Shown piece after piece: positions 1-8,478 of a stretch of DNA of 64,000 bases (its first letter is position 1; the number at the start of each line of letters is the position of its first letter). The position numbers and the translations under genes are program-made. The DNA is from Antricoccus suffuscus (GTDB taxonomy: Bacteria > Actinomycetota > Actinomycetes > Mycobacteriales > Antricoccaceae). The notes beneath the pieces are model-generated. The model had not been told where the DNA came from. It did not search any database and was given only the letters and a program-made list of their open reading frames with translations. The stretch is from the NCBI RefSeq assembly GCF_003003235.1, contig NZ_PVUE01000007.1, positions 124,001 through 188,000 of the forward strand, written 5' to 3'.

Positions 1-269
1 AAGCCAATGTCTACATCCTGTCGAAGGACGAGGGTGGCCGTCACACGCCGTTCTTCAACAACTACCGCCCGCAGTTCTACTTCCGCACCACGGACGTGAC
101 CGGCGTCGTTACCCTTCCTGAGGGCACCGAAATGGTCATGCCTGGCGACAACACTGAGATGAGCGTCAAGCTCATCCAGCCGATCGCTATGGAAGAGGGC
201 CTGCGCATGGCTATCCGCGAGGGTGGCCGCACGGTTGGCGCTGGCCGCGTCACCAAGATCATCGCCTAG
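1..269 (+). CDS. tuf: Elongation factor Tu, C-terminal 89 residues (5' end outside window)
   Basis: The frame starting at base 3 reads [18 protein letters not shown] and ends [15 protein letters not shown] before TAG at 267-269. These are the conserved domain III sequences of EF-Tu, including the [21 protein letters not shown] region and the universal GRTVGAGVV-like tail. EF-Tu delivers aminoacyl-tRNA to the ribosome as a GTP complex. The GTPase domain lies upstream of the window, so only domain III is seen. tuf normally closes the str operon (rpsL-rpsG-fusA-tuf); a strong terminator follows 19 bases after the stop, which fits this being the operon end. Confidence 0.97.
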   Translation, partial: ANVYILSKDEGGRHTPFFNNYRPQFYFRTTDVTGVVTLPEGTEMVMPGDNTEMSVKLIQPIAMEEGLRMAIREGGRTVGAGRVTKIIA

Positions 270-287
270 TCTTTCGCTAGGTCTGAC

Positions 288-326
288 AGAAGGCCCCGTT
301 CCCGTTCACCGGGAGCGGGGCCTTCT
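288..326 (+). terminator. Strong intrinsic terminator after tuf
   Basis: Arms 288-304 and 310-326 form a 17-bp GC-rich stem with one G-U pair around a 5-base loop, followed by a T-rich stretch (gcttgtcattt). It sits between the tuf stop and the stop of the opposing XRE gene at 337, so it probably terminates both transcripts. Confidence 0.85.
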
Positions 327-336
327 GCTTGTCATT

Positions 337-1152
337 TCAACGCCGCAGGTACGCCGCGGTGTCTTCGTCTGCGGGGAAGAACGACTCGATCGCGAGCTCG
401 GACAGCGTGATGTCCACCGCCGTACCGAACGTCGCGATAATTGCTAGGAACGACAGCTGTCGATCGTCGACGCGCAGGATGAACGGTACGTGGATGCCGC
501 CCGGCACGCCGGGTCCGTCGCACGGGTCGTCGCACGGGTAGTCGCGCAGTTCGTCGTACAGTGCCAGCATCTCAAGGTCCGCTCGTGCCTCGGCGCTGCG
601 ACGCAGCCCGCCCAGCACGTGCGCCCGCCATTGACCGTGGTTGACGATATGCGGCGCCAAGCCGTCCGGATGCAATGTCAGTCGCAGCGCGTTGATCTGT
701 CCTTCGAGCAGATGCGGCGACGCGACCCGTGTCAGTAAATCGACGCTGGCGTTGACGTCGACGACGTTCCACATCCGATCGACCGCAAGAGCAGGGTACG
801 GCTCATGTGCCTGGAGCACTTCACGGACCGCACCGCGGGCAGCAGCCATCTCCGGAGCGTCGAGGGCGTGTTCGGCGTACGCCGGGGCGTAGCCGCCAGC
901 CAGCAGCAGATGGTTGCGGTCGCGTAGCGGCACGCCCAGGAACTCGGACAGCTTCAAGATCATCTCGCTACTCGGTTTCGATCGGCCGGTCTCGACGAAG
1001 CTCAGGTGTCGGGTCGAGATGCCGGACTCGATGGATAGGTCGAGCTGGCTGATCCGCCGACGTTGCCGCCATTCCTTGATCAGCGCCCCGACGGGCTTGG
1101 GGCCATCCAGGAGGTCTGTCGTCACACTGTGCTCGATTGATTGGGGTTCCAT
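337..1152 (-). CDS. XRE-family regulator with MmyB-like ligand-binding domain
   Basis: A 271-residue DNA-binding regulator. Residues about 22-80 form a helix-turn-helix of the Cro/C1 (XRE) type, with the phrase RRRISQLDLSIESGISTRHLSFVETGRSKPS read in pieces, and the rest (about 100-265) matches the MmyB-like LBD seen in many actinobacterial XRE regulators next to transporters or oxidoreductases. The ATG at 1150-1152 lies inside the end of the upstream MFS gene (31-base overlap), so the two are probably co-transcribed and the regulator likely controls the exporter. Its ligand is unknown. It is convergent with tuf and shares its terminator. Confidence 0.85.
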   Translation of the reverse strand: MEPQSIEHSVTTDLLDGPKPVGALIKEWRQRRRISQLDLSIESGISTRHLSFVETGRSKPSSEMILKLSEFLGVPLRDRNHLLLAGGYAPAYAEHALDAPEMAAARGAVREVLQAHEPYPALAVDRMWNVVDVNASVDLLTRVASPHLLEGQINALRLTLHPDGLAPHIVNHGQWRAHVLGGLRRSAEARADLEMLALYDELRDYPCDDPCDGPGVPGGIHVPFILRVDDRQLSFLAIIATFGTAVDITLSELAIESFFPADEDTAAYLRR

Positions 1153-2615
1153 TGATTGGGCACTTCCGTCCGATCGTGCGGCAGCAGCTGAACCAGTACG
1201 ACGAGCGCTGCGTTGACCGCAACTAGAAAGTACAGCGCCGCACCGAAACCGTCACCGATCCGCGCTGAATGTCCGGCGCCGGCCGGCACGCCGTAGAAGA
1301 GAATGCCGACGATCGCGACACCTACCGCGCCACCGACCTGCATGACGGTGGTGAGCATCCCCGACGCGGCGCCGGCGTGCGCCGGGGACACGCGCGCGAG
1401 TACGACGGTGGCTAATGGCGAGATGACGAGCCCCATCCCCGCGCCAACTGCCGCTAGCGCTGGCGAAAGTGCCCACAGCGACCGCACATCGCCGTACGTC
1501 ATCAGCAGCGTCAGATGCCCAACGACGAGGAGCGCGCCTCCGAGTGCCACGGTCTGCCGCCCGAGAACCCCGGCGATACGGCCGGCCAGCGACGAGGTGA
1601 GGAGATAACCGATACCGATCGCGCTGAACAGCATGCCGGACTCGAGCGCGGTGAAACCATGCCCGTCCTGCACGAACAGCGCAAAAACGAAGAAGAACGA
1701 GGCGAGGCCGCAGTTGAACGCGAGCTGTGCGCTCAGTCCCACGCTGAGGGAACGGACCCGAAACATCGCCGGATCGAGTAGTGGGTGACCGCCGCGGCGC
1801 GCAAGACGTCTTTCGTACCAGACGAACTCGGCGATCAACGCTACCGCCGCCGCGAAGCTTAACCACGTCCACGTCGGCCAGGCCTGCGATTGGCCCTGGA
1901 CCAGCGGGAGGACGATCGCAAACAGCGCCGCACTGGACAGTACGACGCCGACAATGTCGAGCCGGGACTGACCGGTGCGCGGTGCGTCAGGTACGTGCCG
2001 GCGGAGCTGGACAAGGGCCATCGCGCCGATCGGCACGTTGATCAGGAAGCATGCCCGCCAACCGAGTCCGACCAGATCGGCCTGAATAAGCAGGCCGCCG
2101 ATCAGTTGGCCGAAGACGGCGGCGATGCCCATCGTGAGCCCGTACGCGGTGAACCCGCGGACCCGGGCATTTCCCGTGAACGAGGCTTGGATGATGACGA
2201 GCACCTGCGGCATCATCAGCGCTGCTCCCGCGCCCTGTACGACGCGTCCAGCGACCAGGAGGCCGGCCGTGGGCGCCAGTCCGCAGGCCGCAGAGGCAAG
2301 AGTGAAGACTGCCAGCCCGATCCCGTACGCACGCCGACGACCGACCAGGTCACCAAGCCGGCCGCCGGTGATGACCAGCGAGGCAATCGCCAGCGCAAAT
2401 CCGGCTACAATCCATTGGATTGTAGCCGCGTTGGTGTGCAGATCCCGCTGCACAGAAGGGATCGCCACGTTGATGATGAAGAAGTCAAGGATGCTCATGA
2501 ACGTTCCCGCGAGCACGACAAGCAGAGTGCCCCATCGCGCGCGCCCGGAAGGGAGCTGTTCTACGGGGTCGTTAGCGGTCTGACTCAGTCCCGAGATGGG
2601 AGTAGCGGTAGTCAC
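1122..2615 (-). CDS. MFS exporter of the DHA2 (14-TM) drug:H+ antiporter type
   Basis: A 497-residue integral membrane protein. The first membrane helix carries LDFFIINVAIPSVQRDL, the DHA2 motif C region (LDxTIVNVALP), followed by GGRLGDLVGRRR, the MFS motif A loop. The length and the repeated hydrophobic segments fit 14 helices. Known members export drugs, dyes or antibiotics against protons. The start is GTG at 2615, chosen because AAGGAG lies 7 bases upstream. It is the first gene of a likely two-gene operon with the XRE regulator and is divergent from the SnoaL-like gene at 2777; dyad elements lie between them. The substrate cannot be inferred. Confidence 0.88.
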   Translation of the reverse strand: MTTATPISGLSQTANDPVEQLPSGRARWGTLLVVLAGTFMSILDFFIINVAIPSVQRDLHTNAATIQWIVAGFALAIASLVITGGRLGDLVGRRRAYGIGLAVFTLASAACGLAPTAGLLVAGRVVQGAGAALMMPQVLVIIQASFTGNARVRGFTAYGLTMGIAAVFGQLIGGLLIQADLVGLGWRACFLINVPIGAMALVQLRRHVPDAPRTGQSRLDIVGVVLSSAALFAIVLPLVQGQSQAWPTWTWLSFAAAVALIAEFVWYERRLARRGGHPLLDPAMFRVRSLSVGLSAQLAFNCGLASFFFVFALFVQDGHGFTALESGMLFSAIGIGYLLTSSLAGRIAGVLGRQTVALGGALLVVGHLTLLMTYGDVRSLWALSPALAAVGAGMGLVISPLATVVLARVSPAHAGAASGMLTTVMQVGGAVGVAIVGILFYGVPAGAGHSARIGDGFGAALYFLVAVNAALVVLVQLLPHDRTEVPNQWNPNQSSTV

Positions 2616-2654
2616 GGCGGTCTCCTTCTGGCCTTGCGTGTGTCACAAGACTTT

Positions 2655-2711
2655 CCGTTAGGAATTGAGCCGTGTCGATTACGTCAGAGGTAATCGACAG
2701 GCCGCTAACGG
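2655..2711. promoter_or_regulatory. Nested inverted repeats in the MFS/SnoaL divergent region
   Basis: TGTCGATTAC (2673-2682) and GTAATCGACA (2690-2699) form a perfect 10-bp inverted repeat with a 7-base centre. Flanking it are CCGTTAG (2655-2661) and CTAACGG (2705-2711). A further 7-bp hairpin (2734-2740 with 2747-2753) lies nearer to the SnoaL-like gene. Position and symmetry suggest an operator, plausibly for the XRE regulator encoded downstream of the MFS gene. This is inference. Confidence 0.5.
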
Positions 2712-2776
2712 CAGGGGAGTCTCGTTGCTACGCCCCGCCGTACGGTCGGCGGGATCGCCGCTAAAGGAGCAGCAAC

Positions 2777-3148
2777 ATGAGCAATATCCAGGATCTCGTC
2801 GACGACTACATCGCGATGTGGAACGAGACCGACCCGACTGCCCGGGCGCGTCTGGCCGAGCAGGTGTGGGAGCCAGAAGCGTCGTACGTCGACCCGATGG
2901 CCGAGGCGAATGGCCGCGAGACGATCGACGCGACAATCGGCGCTGTGCAGGGACAGTTCCCTGGAATGTCCTTCGCACTGGCCGGTGAGGTCGACGCGCA
3001 TCACAACCTCGCCCGGTTTAACTGGCAACTGGGTACCGCGCAAGTGCCCGACATGGTCGTCGGTTTTGACGTCGCGGTCATTTCGGACGGCGGCAAGCTA
3101 CAGGCAGTGCACGGGTTCTTGGACAAGGTGCCCGCCGAGCTTGGCTAG
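2777..3148 (+). CDS. SnoaL-like / NTF2-fold protein
   Basis: A 123-residue cytosolic protein with the N-terminal pattern DLVDDYIAMWNETDPTARARLAEQVW and then YVDPMAEANGRETIDATI, typical of SnoaL-like members of the NTF2 fold (small cone-shaped alpha+beta barrels that act as isomerases, hydrolases or binding proteins). AAGGAG lies 9 bases before the ATG. It is alone in its direction and divergent from the MFS exporter. No catalytic residues can be assigned from sequence, so the function is unknown. Confidence 0.75.
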   Translation: MSNIQDLVDDYIAMWNETDPTARARLAEQVWEPEASYVDPMAEANGRETIDATIGAVQGQFPGMSFALAGEVDAHHNLARFNWQLGTAQVPDMVVGFDVAVISDGGKLQAVHGFLDKVPAELG

Positions 3149-3181
3149 TCACGTGCCGTGCGTCTGCATCATCACCCGGGG

Positions 3182-3218
3182 TTCTCCTTGTGCCACCTGC
3201 ACGGAGGCACAAGGAGAA
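3182..3218. terminator. Bidirectional hairpin between convergent genes
   Basis: TTCTCCTTGTGCC (3182-3194) pairs perfectly with GGCACAAGGAGAA (3206-3218) around an 11-base loop. It lies between the stops of the SnoaL-like gene (3148) and the HdeD-like gene (3230) and can end both. Confidence 0.75.
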
Positions 3219-3229
3219 ACCGTTGTTGA

Positions 3230-3790
3230 CTAGAACCGCGCGCGGTCGTTCGCGACGCGACGAAGGAAAATCCCGAGCACTATCAGCAGGATCCCTTCGA
3301 TAATCGTGAAGGTGGCCAGCAGCCACAGAAGGCTGAGGAGTCCGGCCCCCGGCACGAACACCATGATGAGCCCGAAGACTACGGTGATGATTCCGCAAAT
3401 GAGCCAGAGATACCAGTGCTTCATGGTCTTCTTGGCCCGCATGGCGAGAGCGATCTGGGAGGCTCCGAGCAAGATCGCCCAGAAGCCGATCAAAAACACC
3501 ATCGCAAGGGCAGTCGGGCCGGGCCAGATGATCGCGACGAGGCCCGCGAGGATGGATATCACCGCGCTGACGATTCCCCAGGTCGAACGCTCGACCCTGT
3601 CGGTGAACCAGTGCGCCACACCGATGATGCCGTCGATCAACGCGAAGATGCCGAACAGCCACACGATCACGAGAACCGTCGACTTGGGCCAAACCGCGAC
3701 CATGACGCCGAAGATGATGGCGAGGACGCCGCGGATGATCATCATCCATGACACGCGGCTGGTCGCCTTCGCGATGAGTGTTTCGGACAT
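3230..3790 (-). CDS. HdeD / DUF308 family membrane protein
   Basis: A 186-residue protein made almost entirely of hydrophobic helices (about six), with the repeated GxxxIxxGxxxxxWP pattern (IIFGVMVAVWPKS, ILAGLVAIIWPGP, VVFGLIMVFVPGA) diagnostic of the HdeD/DUF308 family. E. coli HdeD is linked to acid resistance at high cell density, but actinobacterial members have no defined role. It is a single gene that starts ATG at 3790 and is followed by a convergent terminator. Confidence 0.85.
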   Translation of the reverse strand: MSETLIAKATSRVSWMMIIRGVLAIIFGVMVAVWPKSTVLVIVWLFGIFALIDGIIGVAHWFTDRVERSTWGIVSAVISILAGLVAIIWPGPTALAMVFLIGFWAILLGASQIALAMRAKKTMKHWYLWLICGIITVVFGLIMVFVPGAGLLSLLWLLATFTIIEGILLIVLGIFLRRVANDRARF

Positions 3791-3851
3791 CCGGAGCCCC
3801 CCGTGTGATTAAGTGTTCTTGCAGCCTATCGGGTCTTTTCGGATTGGGATA

Positions 3852-4838
3852 CTAGAGAAGCTCCGCGCGCAGTTGCGCGGCCGACCGCGGTGACAATAAG
3901 CCCGGCGGTACGTCGAAGACGGTCTTGGCGCCATACTGACCCTGCGCGCCCATCCGATGCACCGCTCGCGCGTAGGCCACCAGGACGCTGGCGGTGAACT
4001 CAGGGTTGCTGCCGAGCTGTAAGCCGAACTCGATCGTCTGGCGTTTGCCGTGCGAGGTCGATCCGCTCCGAATGACGGTTCCGCCGTGCGGCATATCGGC
4101 GTGATCGCGGCGTAGCTCGTCGTCGGAAATGAAGCTAACGGTCGTGTTGTAGTCGGCGAAATAGTGCGGCATCGTTACGATCGCGGCGCGCACCGCATCG
4201 GCGTCGGCACCATCTTGCAGTACGACGTAGCACTCACGAGTGTGCTTCTGCTGGGTGGTGAGGGGCGGGCGCAGCCCGCTGCGCACGCTGTCGATCGCCT
4301 CGTCGGAAGGGATTGTGTATTGCACTCCGCCGGCGACACCGGGCACTCGCCGGATCGCGTCGGAGTGACCTTGGCTCAGGCCGCGGCCCCAGAATGTATA
4401 GGTGTCTCCTTCGGGCAGGAGGGATTCGCCCATCACGCGGTTAATCGAGAACAACCCGGGATCCCATCCGGTGGAGATCAGCGCGGTCGTGCTGGCCTCG
4501 TGCGCGGCGCCATCCACGGCCGCGAAGTACTCCGGGATGCGCGCGTGGGTATCGAAGCTGTCGACGATATTGAACCGGGCCGCGAGTTCCGGACCCTGCT
4601 GGGGAAGGTCTTCTTTCGAGCCGCCGCACAACACAAGTACGTCGATTGAATCGTGATGCTCAGTTAGTGCGTCGTATGCGAACACGGTCGTGTCGGCTCG
4701 CGCGGGGTTGAGTTCGGCGGGGTTACGCCGAGTAAATACGCCCATGAGCGCCATATCGGCGTTGTGGGAGACGGCGGCCTCCACTCCACGCCCGAGATTT
4801 CCGTAGCCGACGATGCCGATCCTGATTGGCGTACCCAT
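3852..4838 (-). CDS. ddh: meso-Diaminopimelate D-dehydrogenase
   Basis: A 328-residue NADPH-dependent oxidoreductase that interconverts meso-diaminopimelate with tetrahydrodipicolinate and ammonia, a one-step route to the DAP used in peptidoglycan and lysine synthesis. The N-terminus has the dinucleotide motif IVGYGNLGRG (residues 9-18). STGWDPGLFSINR, FWGRGLSQGHSDAIRR, MPHGG and the NPEFTAS tail match Corynebacterium glutamicum Ddh, and the length matches (about 320 residues). The ATG at 4838 is chosen because it begins directly at the Rossmann fold; the frame is open further upstream but that part has no homology. It is transcribed alone, divergent from the crotonase gene. Confidence 0.93.
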   Translation of the reverse strand: MGTPIRIGIVGYGNLGRGVEAAVSHNADMALMGVFTRRNPAELNPARADTTVFAYDALTEHHDSIDVLVLCGGSKEDLPQQGPELAARFNIVDSFDTHARIPEYFAAVDGAAHEASTTALISTGWDPGLFSINRVMGESLLPEGDTYTFWGRGLSQGHSDAIRRVPGVAGGVQYTIPSDEAIDSVRSGLRPPLTTQQKHTRECYVVLQDGADADAVRAAIVTMPHYFADYNTTVSFISDDELRRDHADMPHGGTVIRSGSTSHGKRQTIEFGLQLGSNPEFTASVLVAYARAVHRMGAQGQYGAKTVFDVPPGLLSPRSAAQLRAELL

Positions 4839-5008
4839 GAGGTGCGATCCATTCTTCGTTGTGTAGGAATCGCCCATCCTAGGCGGTGCGCAAGTCAGTT
4901 GACCGGTCGCGGCCCGTCCGCGTACGTTGCGACGTAGGGCAACTTCGCCCTCGCGGCGGGCGATACCGGGGTCCATCGTCGTACTGTCGCTAGACGGAGG
5001 ATTAACTT

Positions 5009-5812
5009 ATGGATTACGCAGGTAAGTATGAGCACATGTTGTTCGAGCTGCATGACGACGGCGTCCTTCTGATCACGCTGAACCGGCCCGAGCGCTACAA
5101 CGCAACAAACGAGGCGTTGCATCGAGATCTCGGGCTGATCTGGCGTGACATCGACGACGACCCGGACGTGCGAGTCGCGGTGGTCACCGGCGCCGGCAAG
5201 GCGTTCTCGGCCGGCGGCGACATGGAAATGCTTGAGCGGATGACCGTGGACCCCGAGAAACTCGCGATACAACTCGACGAGGCGTCCGCGATCGTCTACA
5301 ACATGATCAACTGCAACAAGCCGATCATCTCGGCGATCAACGGGGTCGCTGTGGGCGCCGGGCTCACCGTCGCTCTCATGGCTGACATCAGCATTATTGC
5401 CGAGGAAGCCCGCCTTACCGATGGACATCTTCGGCTCGGTGTCGGTGCAGGCGACCACGCGGTCATTATCTGGCCGCTGCTGTGCGGGATGGCGAAGGCG
5501 AAGTACTACCTGCTGACGGCCGATTTCATCGACGGCCCGGAAGCTGAGCGGATCGGGTTGGTCAGTCGCTGCGTTCCGGGTGCAGTGCTCATGGATACCG
5601 CGATGGAAGTCGCGCAAAAACTCGCCAAGGGCCCGCAGCACGCGACGCGTTGGACGAAGCGCACGCTCAACAACTGGTTACGCACGGCCGGCCCGGCGTT
5701 CGATGCCTCGGTGGCACTGGAGATGCTTGCGTTCCTAGGGGAGGATGCAAAGGAAGGCGTCAATGCCCTACAGGAGAAGCGCTCGCCGACCTTTCCCAGC
5801 GCCGCAGGCTGA
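5009..5812 (+). CDS. Enoyl-CoA hydratase/isomerase (crotonase) family protein
   Basis: A 267-residue crotonase-fold enzyme that would act on an acyl-CoA thioester. The oxyanion-hole segments are clear: SAGGD (67-71) and NGVAVGAGL (111-119). The two glutamates of classical hydratases are not present: the QPE position reads DGH (138-140) and the second is replaced in AKYYLLT. An Asp in GAGD (146-149) may serve instead, as in many actinobacterial paralogues. The reaction and substrate are therefore open. GGAGG lies 8 bases before the ATG. Its TGA lies next to the stop of the convergent SDR gene. Confidence 0.85.
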   Translation: MDYAGKYEHMLFELHDDGVLLITLNRPERYNATNEALHRDLGLIWRDIDDDPDVRVAVVTGAGKAFSAGGDMEMLERMTVDPEKLAIQLDEASAIVYNMINCNKPIISAINGVAVGAGLTVALMADISIIAEEARLTDGHLRLGVGAGDHAVIIWPLLCGMAKAKYYLLTADFIDGPEAERIGLVSRCVPGAVLMDTAMEVAQKLAKGPQHATRWTKRTLNNWLRTAGPAFDASVALEMLAFLGEDAKEGVNALQEKRSPTFPSAAG

Positions 5813-5813
5813 G

Positions 5814-6575
5814 TCAGCGGCCGCCGGCGACTCGTAGCACGGCTCCGGTCGTGTACGACGCTTCGTCGGACATCAGCCAGGCCACGGCATTGGCGATTTC
5901 TTCGGGCTGCCCGGCGCGGCCGAGGGGTGTACCGGACCCGACCCGCTCCGCCTTGTCCGGCTGCCCGCCGGCGGCGTGAATATCTGTATAGACCGCGCCA
6001 GGGGCGACCGCGTTGACCCGGATGCCTTCCTGGCCGAGCTCTTTGGACAGGCCCACTGTGGCGGCATCAACGGCCGCCTTGGAGGCAGCGTAGTGCACAT
6101 ACTCGTTCGGACCGCCGATCGTCGCGGCACCGGAGGAGATATTGACGATGTTGCCACCGTTGCCGCCAAGCGAGATCGACATCTCGCGGGCGGCGTACTT
6201 GCAGCAGAGAAACAGACCGACGCAGTTCACATCGAATACCGCTTGGATGTCCTCGGACTTCTGGTCGGTGATCTTGCCGAGCCAGCCGGTGATCCCCGCA
6301 TTGTTGACCAGCCCGGTTACCCTGCCGAACTGCTTCTTAGCGGCTTCGAAGGCGGCGACGATGTCTGCCTCGACCGCCATGTCGGCCTGGAGGGCGAGGC
6401 ATTCCTGCCCTGCCTTTCGCACGTCATTACTGACCTCGGCGGCCGCGACGGTATTGCTTTGGTATGTGATCACGATGTTGTGTCCGGCTTTCGCTAGCTT
6501 ACGAGCGATCGCGGCACCGATGCCGCGGCTCCCGCCCGTGATGATCGTGACTGGGACAGATTCTACGGAGTTCAT
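5814..6575 (-). CDS. Short-chain dehydrogenase/reductase (FabG-like)
   Basis: A 253-residue classical SDR using NAD(P)H. The cofactor motif TGGSRGIG is at 13-20, NNAG near 91-94, the catalytic Ser in NISSG, and YxxxK as HYAASK. The C-terminal SYTTGAVLRVAGGR is the usual SDR end. The substrate is unknown; closest in style are 3-oxoacyl-ACP reductase-like and sugar or steroid dehydrogenases. It is a single gene whose stop lies one base from that of the convergent crotonase gene. A 429-base AT-rich region with an operator-like palindrome lies upstream. Confidence 0.87.
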   Translation of the reverse strand: MNSVESVPVTIITGGSRGIGAAIARKLAKAGHNIVITYQSNTVAAAEVSNDVRKAGQECLALQADMAVEADIVAAFEAAKKQFGRVTGLVNNAGITGWLGKITDQKSEDIQAVFDVNCVGLFLCCKYAAREMSISLGGNGGNIVNISSGAATIGGPNEYVHYAASKAAVDAATVGLSKELGQEGIRVNAVAPGAVYTDIHAAGGQPDKAERVGSGTPLGRAGQPEEIANAVAWLMSDEASYTTGAVLRVAGGR

Positions 6576-6635
6576 ACCGCAAGCATTTCACAGTCTTGCT
6601 GGCAGACATCGCGGCACTCATCGCCTTTCTATTAC

Positions 6636-6655
6636 ATCGAATATATACATGCGAT
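6636..6655. promoter_or_regulatory. Operator-like palindrome upstream of the SDR gene
   Basis: ATCGAATATATACATGCGAT matches its own reverse complement at 16 of 20 positions and is centred on an AT-rich core, 61-80 bases upstream of the SDR start. The shape resembles a dimeric repressor site (for example TetR type). No regulator gene is adjacent. Confidence 0.35.
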
Positions 6656-6920
6656 ATGGGTGTTAAGAGCGGACCGAATACAATGTTGTGTCCGGCCGTC
6701 ACGAGGATTAACGTGGGAGTAGCCCGTCGGTTTTTGCGGCACGAAGAGACAGAACTCTAAGGATTTAGCCGCCGCAGGGCCGACTACCTGGGTGAAGAGC
6801 GTATTTGGCCCATAGGAGTTGCCCGTGATCGGTCTTGAGCGATTGTATTGACCTTGTGTAGCAATTCGATTCTATGGCGAGTAGTAATAGAAGTACGTCG
6901 TATTCGCCGGGCTGCCATTC

Positions 6921-6949
6921 TTGAGCCCGACTTAAAGAATACGTAAATT
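6921..6949 (+). promoter_or_regulatory. Candidate promoter of atpIBEF
   Basis: TTGAGC (6921-6926) and TAAATT (6944-6949) are separated by 17 bases, giving a start near 6956 and a leader of about 50 bases that includes the dyad AGCGGCA-CA-TGCCGCT. It is a moderate match to the sigma-70 consensus only. Confidence 0.4.
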
Positions 6950-7004
6950 CAATTCCATAAGATATCGAAGCGGCACATGCCGCTGGATGTAGCGGGGAGG
7001 GCGC

Positions 7005-7403
7005 ATGGAGTCGGACGTCTACCCGCCAGTATCTGCACCAGATAACCTGCGCCGATCGGCGATCGTGAGTGCCGTGCTCGGCGTTGTTGGCGTGGTGCTG
7101 TTGTCATTCGCTGGGCATCCGGTTATGGGGGTATTCGGAGTTCTTGGATTGGCGCTGGGTGCTGCCAACAACTGGCTACTTCAGCGCTCCGTGGCCGCCT
7201 ACGCGGCCGAGGGGGTTAGCAAGAAGCGGTTTCGTGGTGGGGTGATGGTCCGTCTCGGTGGCATCACGCTCGTCGCGTTTGCGATCGGTCTACTCATCCG
7301 GCCAGATGGCCTGAGTATCTTTGTCGGCCTTGCGGTCTTCCAACTCGTCATGCTCATCGGTGCCGCCGTGCCGGTCTTTCGCAGTCTGCGCCCCCCGCCA
7401 TGA
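7005..7403 (+). CDS. atpI: ATP synthase protein I-like membrane protein
   Basis: A 132-residue small membrane protein with about four hydrophobic helices (LLSFAGHPVMGVFGVLGLALG, VMVRLGGITLVAFAIGLLI and so on, cited in part). Actinobacterial AtpI proteins of this size precede atpB and help assemble the c-ring or take part in ion uptake. GGGAGG lies 8 bases before the ATG. Its stop overlaps the atpB start by 4 bases (ATGA), so the two are translationally coupled. Identification rests mainly on position and topology because AtpI sequences are weakly conserved. Confidence 0.8.
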   Translation: MESDVYPPVSAPDNLRRSAIVSAVLGVVGVVLLSFAGHPVMGVFGVLGLALGAANNWLLQRSVAAYAAEGVSKKRFRGGVMVRLGGITLVAFAIGLLIRPDGLSIFVGLAVFQLVMLIGAAVPVFRSLRPPP

Positions 7404-8140
7404 ATGGCGCCGGTATTGCGCACGTAGAGGCGATCAACGTCGAGGTTGGTCAGCACATCGTCTGGCATGTCTTCGGCGTGGCGCTCAACGTCGACACCAT
7501 CCTGGGCACTTTGGTTGCCGGACTCGTTATCGTCTTGTTCGGTGTGCTTCTGCGGCTCAGGTTAAGCGTCCGGAAGCCGTCCGGGGTCCAACTGTTCTTC
7601 GAGACGGTCACGAGTCAGATCGAGAACCAGGTCGAGAGCACTCTGGGCATCCGTACGGCGCCCTTTGTGGTGCCGCTCGCCGCGGCGTTGTTCCTGTTCA
7701 TCCTCATCGCCAACTGGCTGGCGATCATCCCGACGGGACATCATCCCGAGTACATGCCACCGCCGGCGTCCGACGTCAACCTCACCTACGCTTTAGCGCT
7801 GCTTGTGATTGTCTGGATGCATATCACCGGCGTACGAAGGCAAGGGTTCAAAGGCTACTACGGCCATTTGTTCAAGCCGTCCGTGGCGATGTTCCCGATT
7901 AACCTGGTCGAAGAGCTCGCCAAGCCGCTCACGTTGTCACTTCGATTGTTCGGCAACATCTTTTCCGGCGTAATCATGGTCTCCCTGATTGCCCTTTTCC
8001 CGGCGTATATTCTCTGGGCGCCGGAGCTCATCTGGAAGCTGTTCGACATGTTCATCGGCCTCATCCAGGCGTTCATCTTTGCATTGCTGACGATTATCTA
8101 CTTCAGTTCGGTGCGGCCGGACCAGGAGAGTGCGCATTGA
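7400..8140 (+). CDS. atpB: ATP synthase Fo subunit a
   Basis: A 246-residue subunit a, the stator half-channel of the Fo motor. The essential arginine is present in KPLTLSLRLFGNIFSG (Arg182, the counterpart of E. coli Arg210), and the C-terminal IGLIQAFIFALLTIIYFS is the conserved last helix with the Gln. About 5-6 membrane helices are visible. The length is normal for actinobacteria. The start overlaps atpI, and atpE follows 63 bases downstream. There is no sign of decay, so the protein should be functional although the F1 genes are missing from this locus. Confidence 0.95.
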   Translation: MNGAGIAHVEAINVEVGQHIVWHVFGVALNVDTILGTLVAGLVIVLFGVLLRLRLSVRKPSGVQLFFETVTSQIENQVESTLGIRTAPFVVPLAAALFLFILIANWLAIIPTGHHPEYMPPPASDVNLTYALALLVIVWMHITGVRRQGFKGYYGHLFKPSVAMFPINLVEELAKPLTLSLRLFGNIFSGVIMVSLIALFPAYILWAPELIWKLFDMFIGLIQAFIFALLTIIYFSSVRPDQESAH

Positions 8141-8143
8141 TGA

Positions 8144-8464
<321 letters not shown>

Positions 8465-8478
8465 GGGTCTGTACTGCT

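Larger units (their letters stand above)
6576..7004. other. AT-rich divergent intergenic region (429 bases)
   Basis: No credible coding sequence. The base composition is clearly richer in A+T than the genes around it. It contains an imperfect 20-bp palindrome near the SDR side (6636-6655), a short hairpin CGGGCT/AGCCCG (6908-6913 with 6924-6929), a promoter candidate for the atp genes (6921-6949), and the symmetric element AGCGGCA-CA-TGCCGCT (6969-6984) just before the atpI ribosome binding site. Confidence 0.6.
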
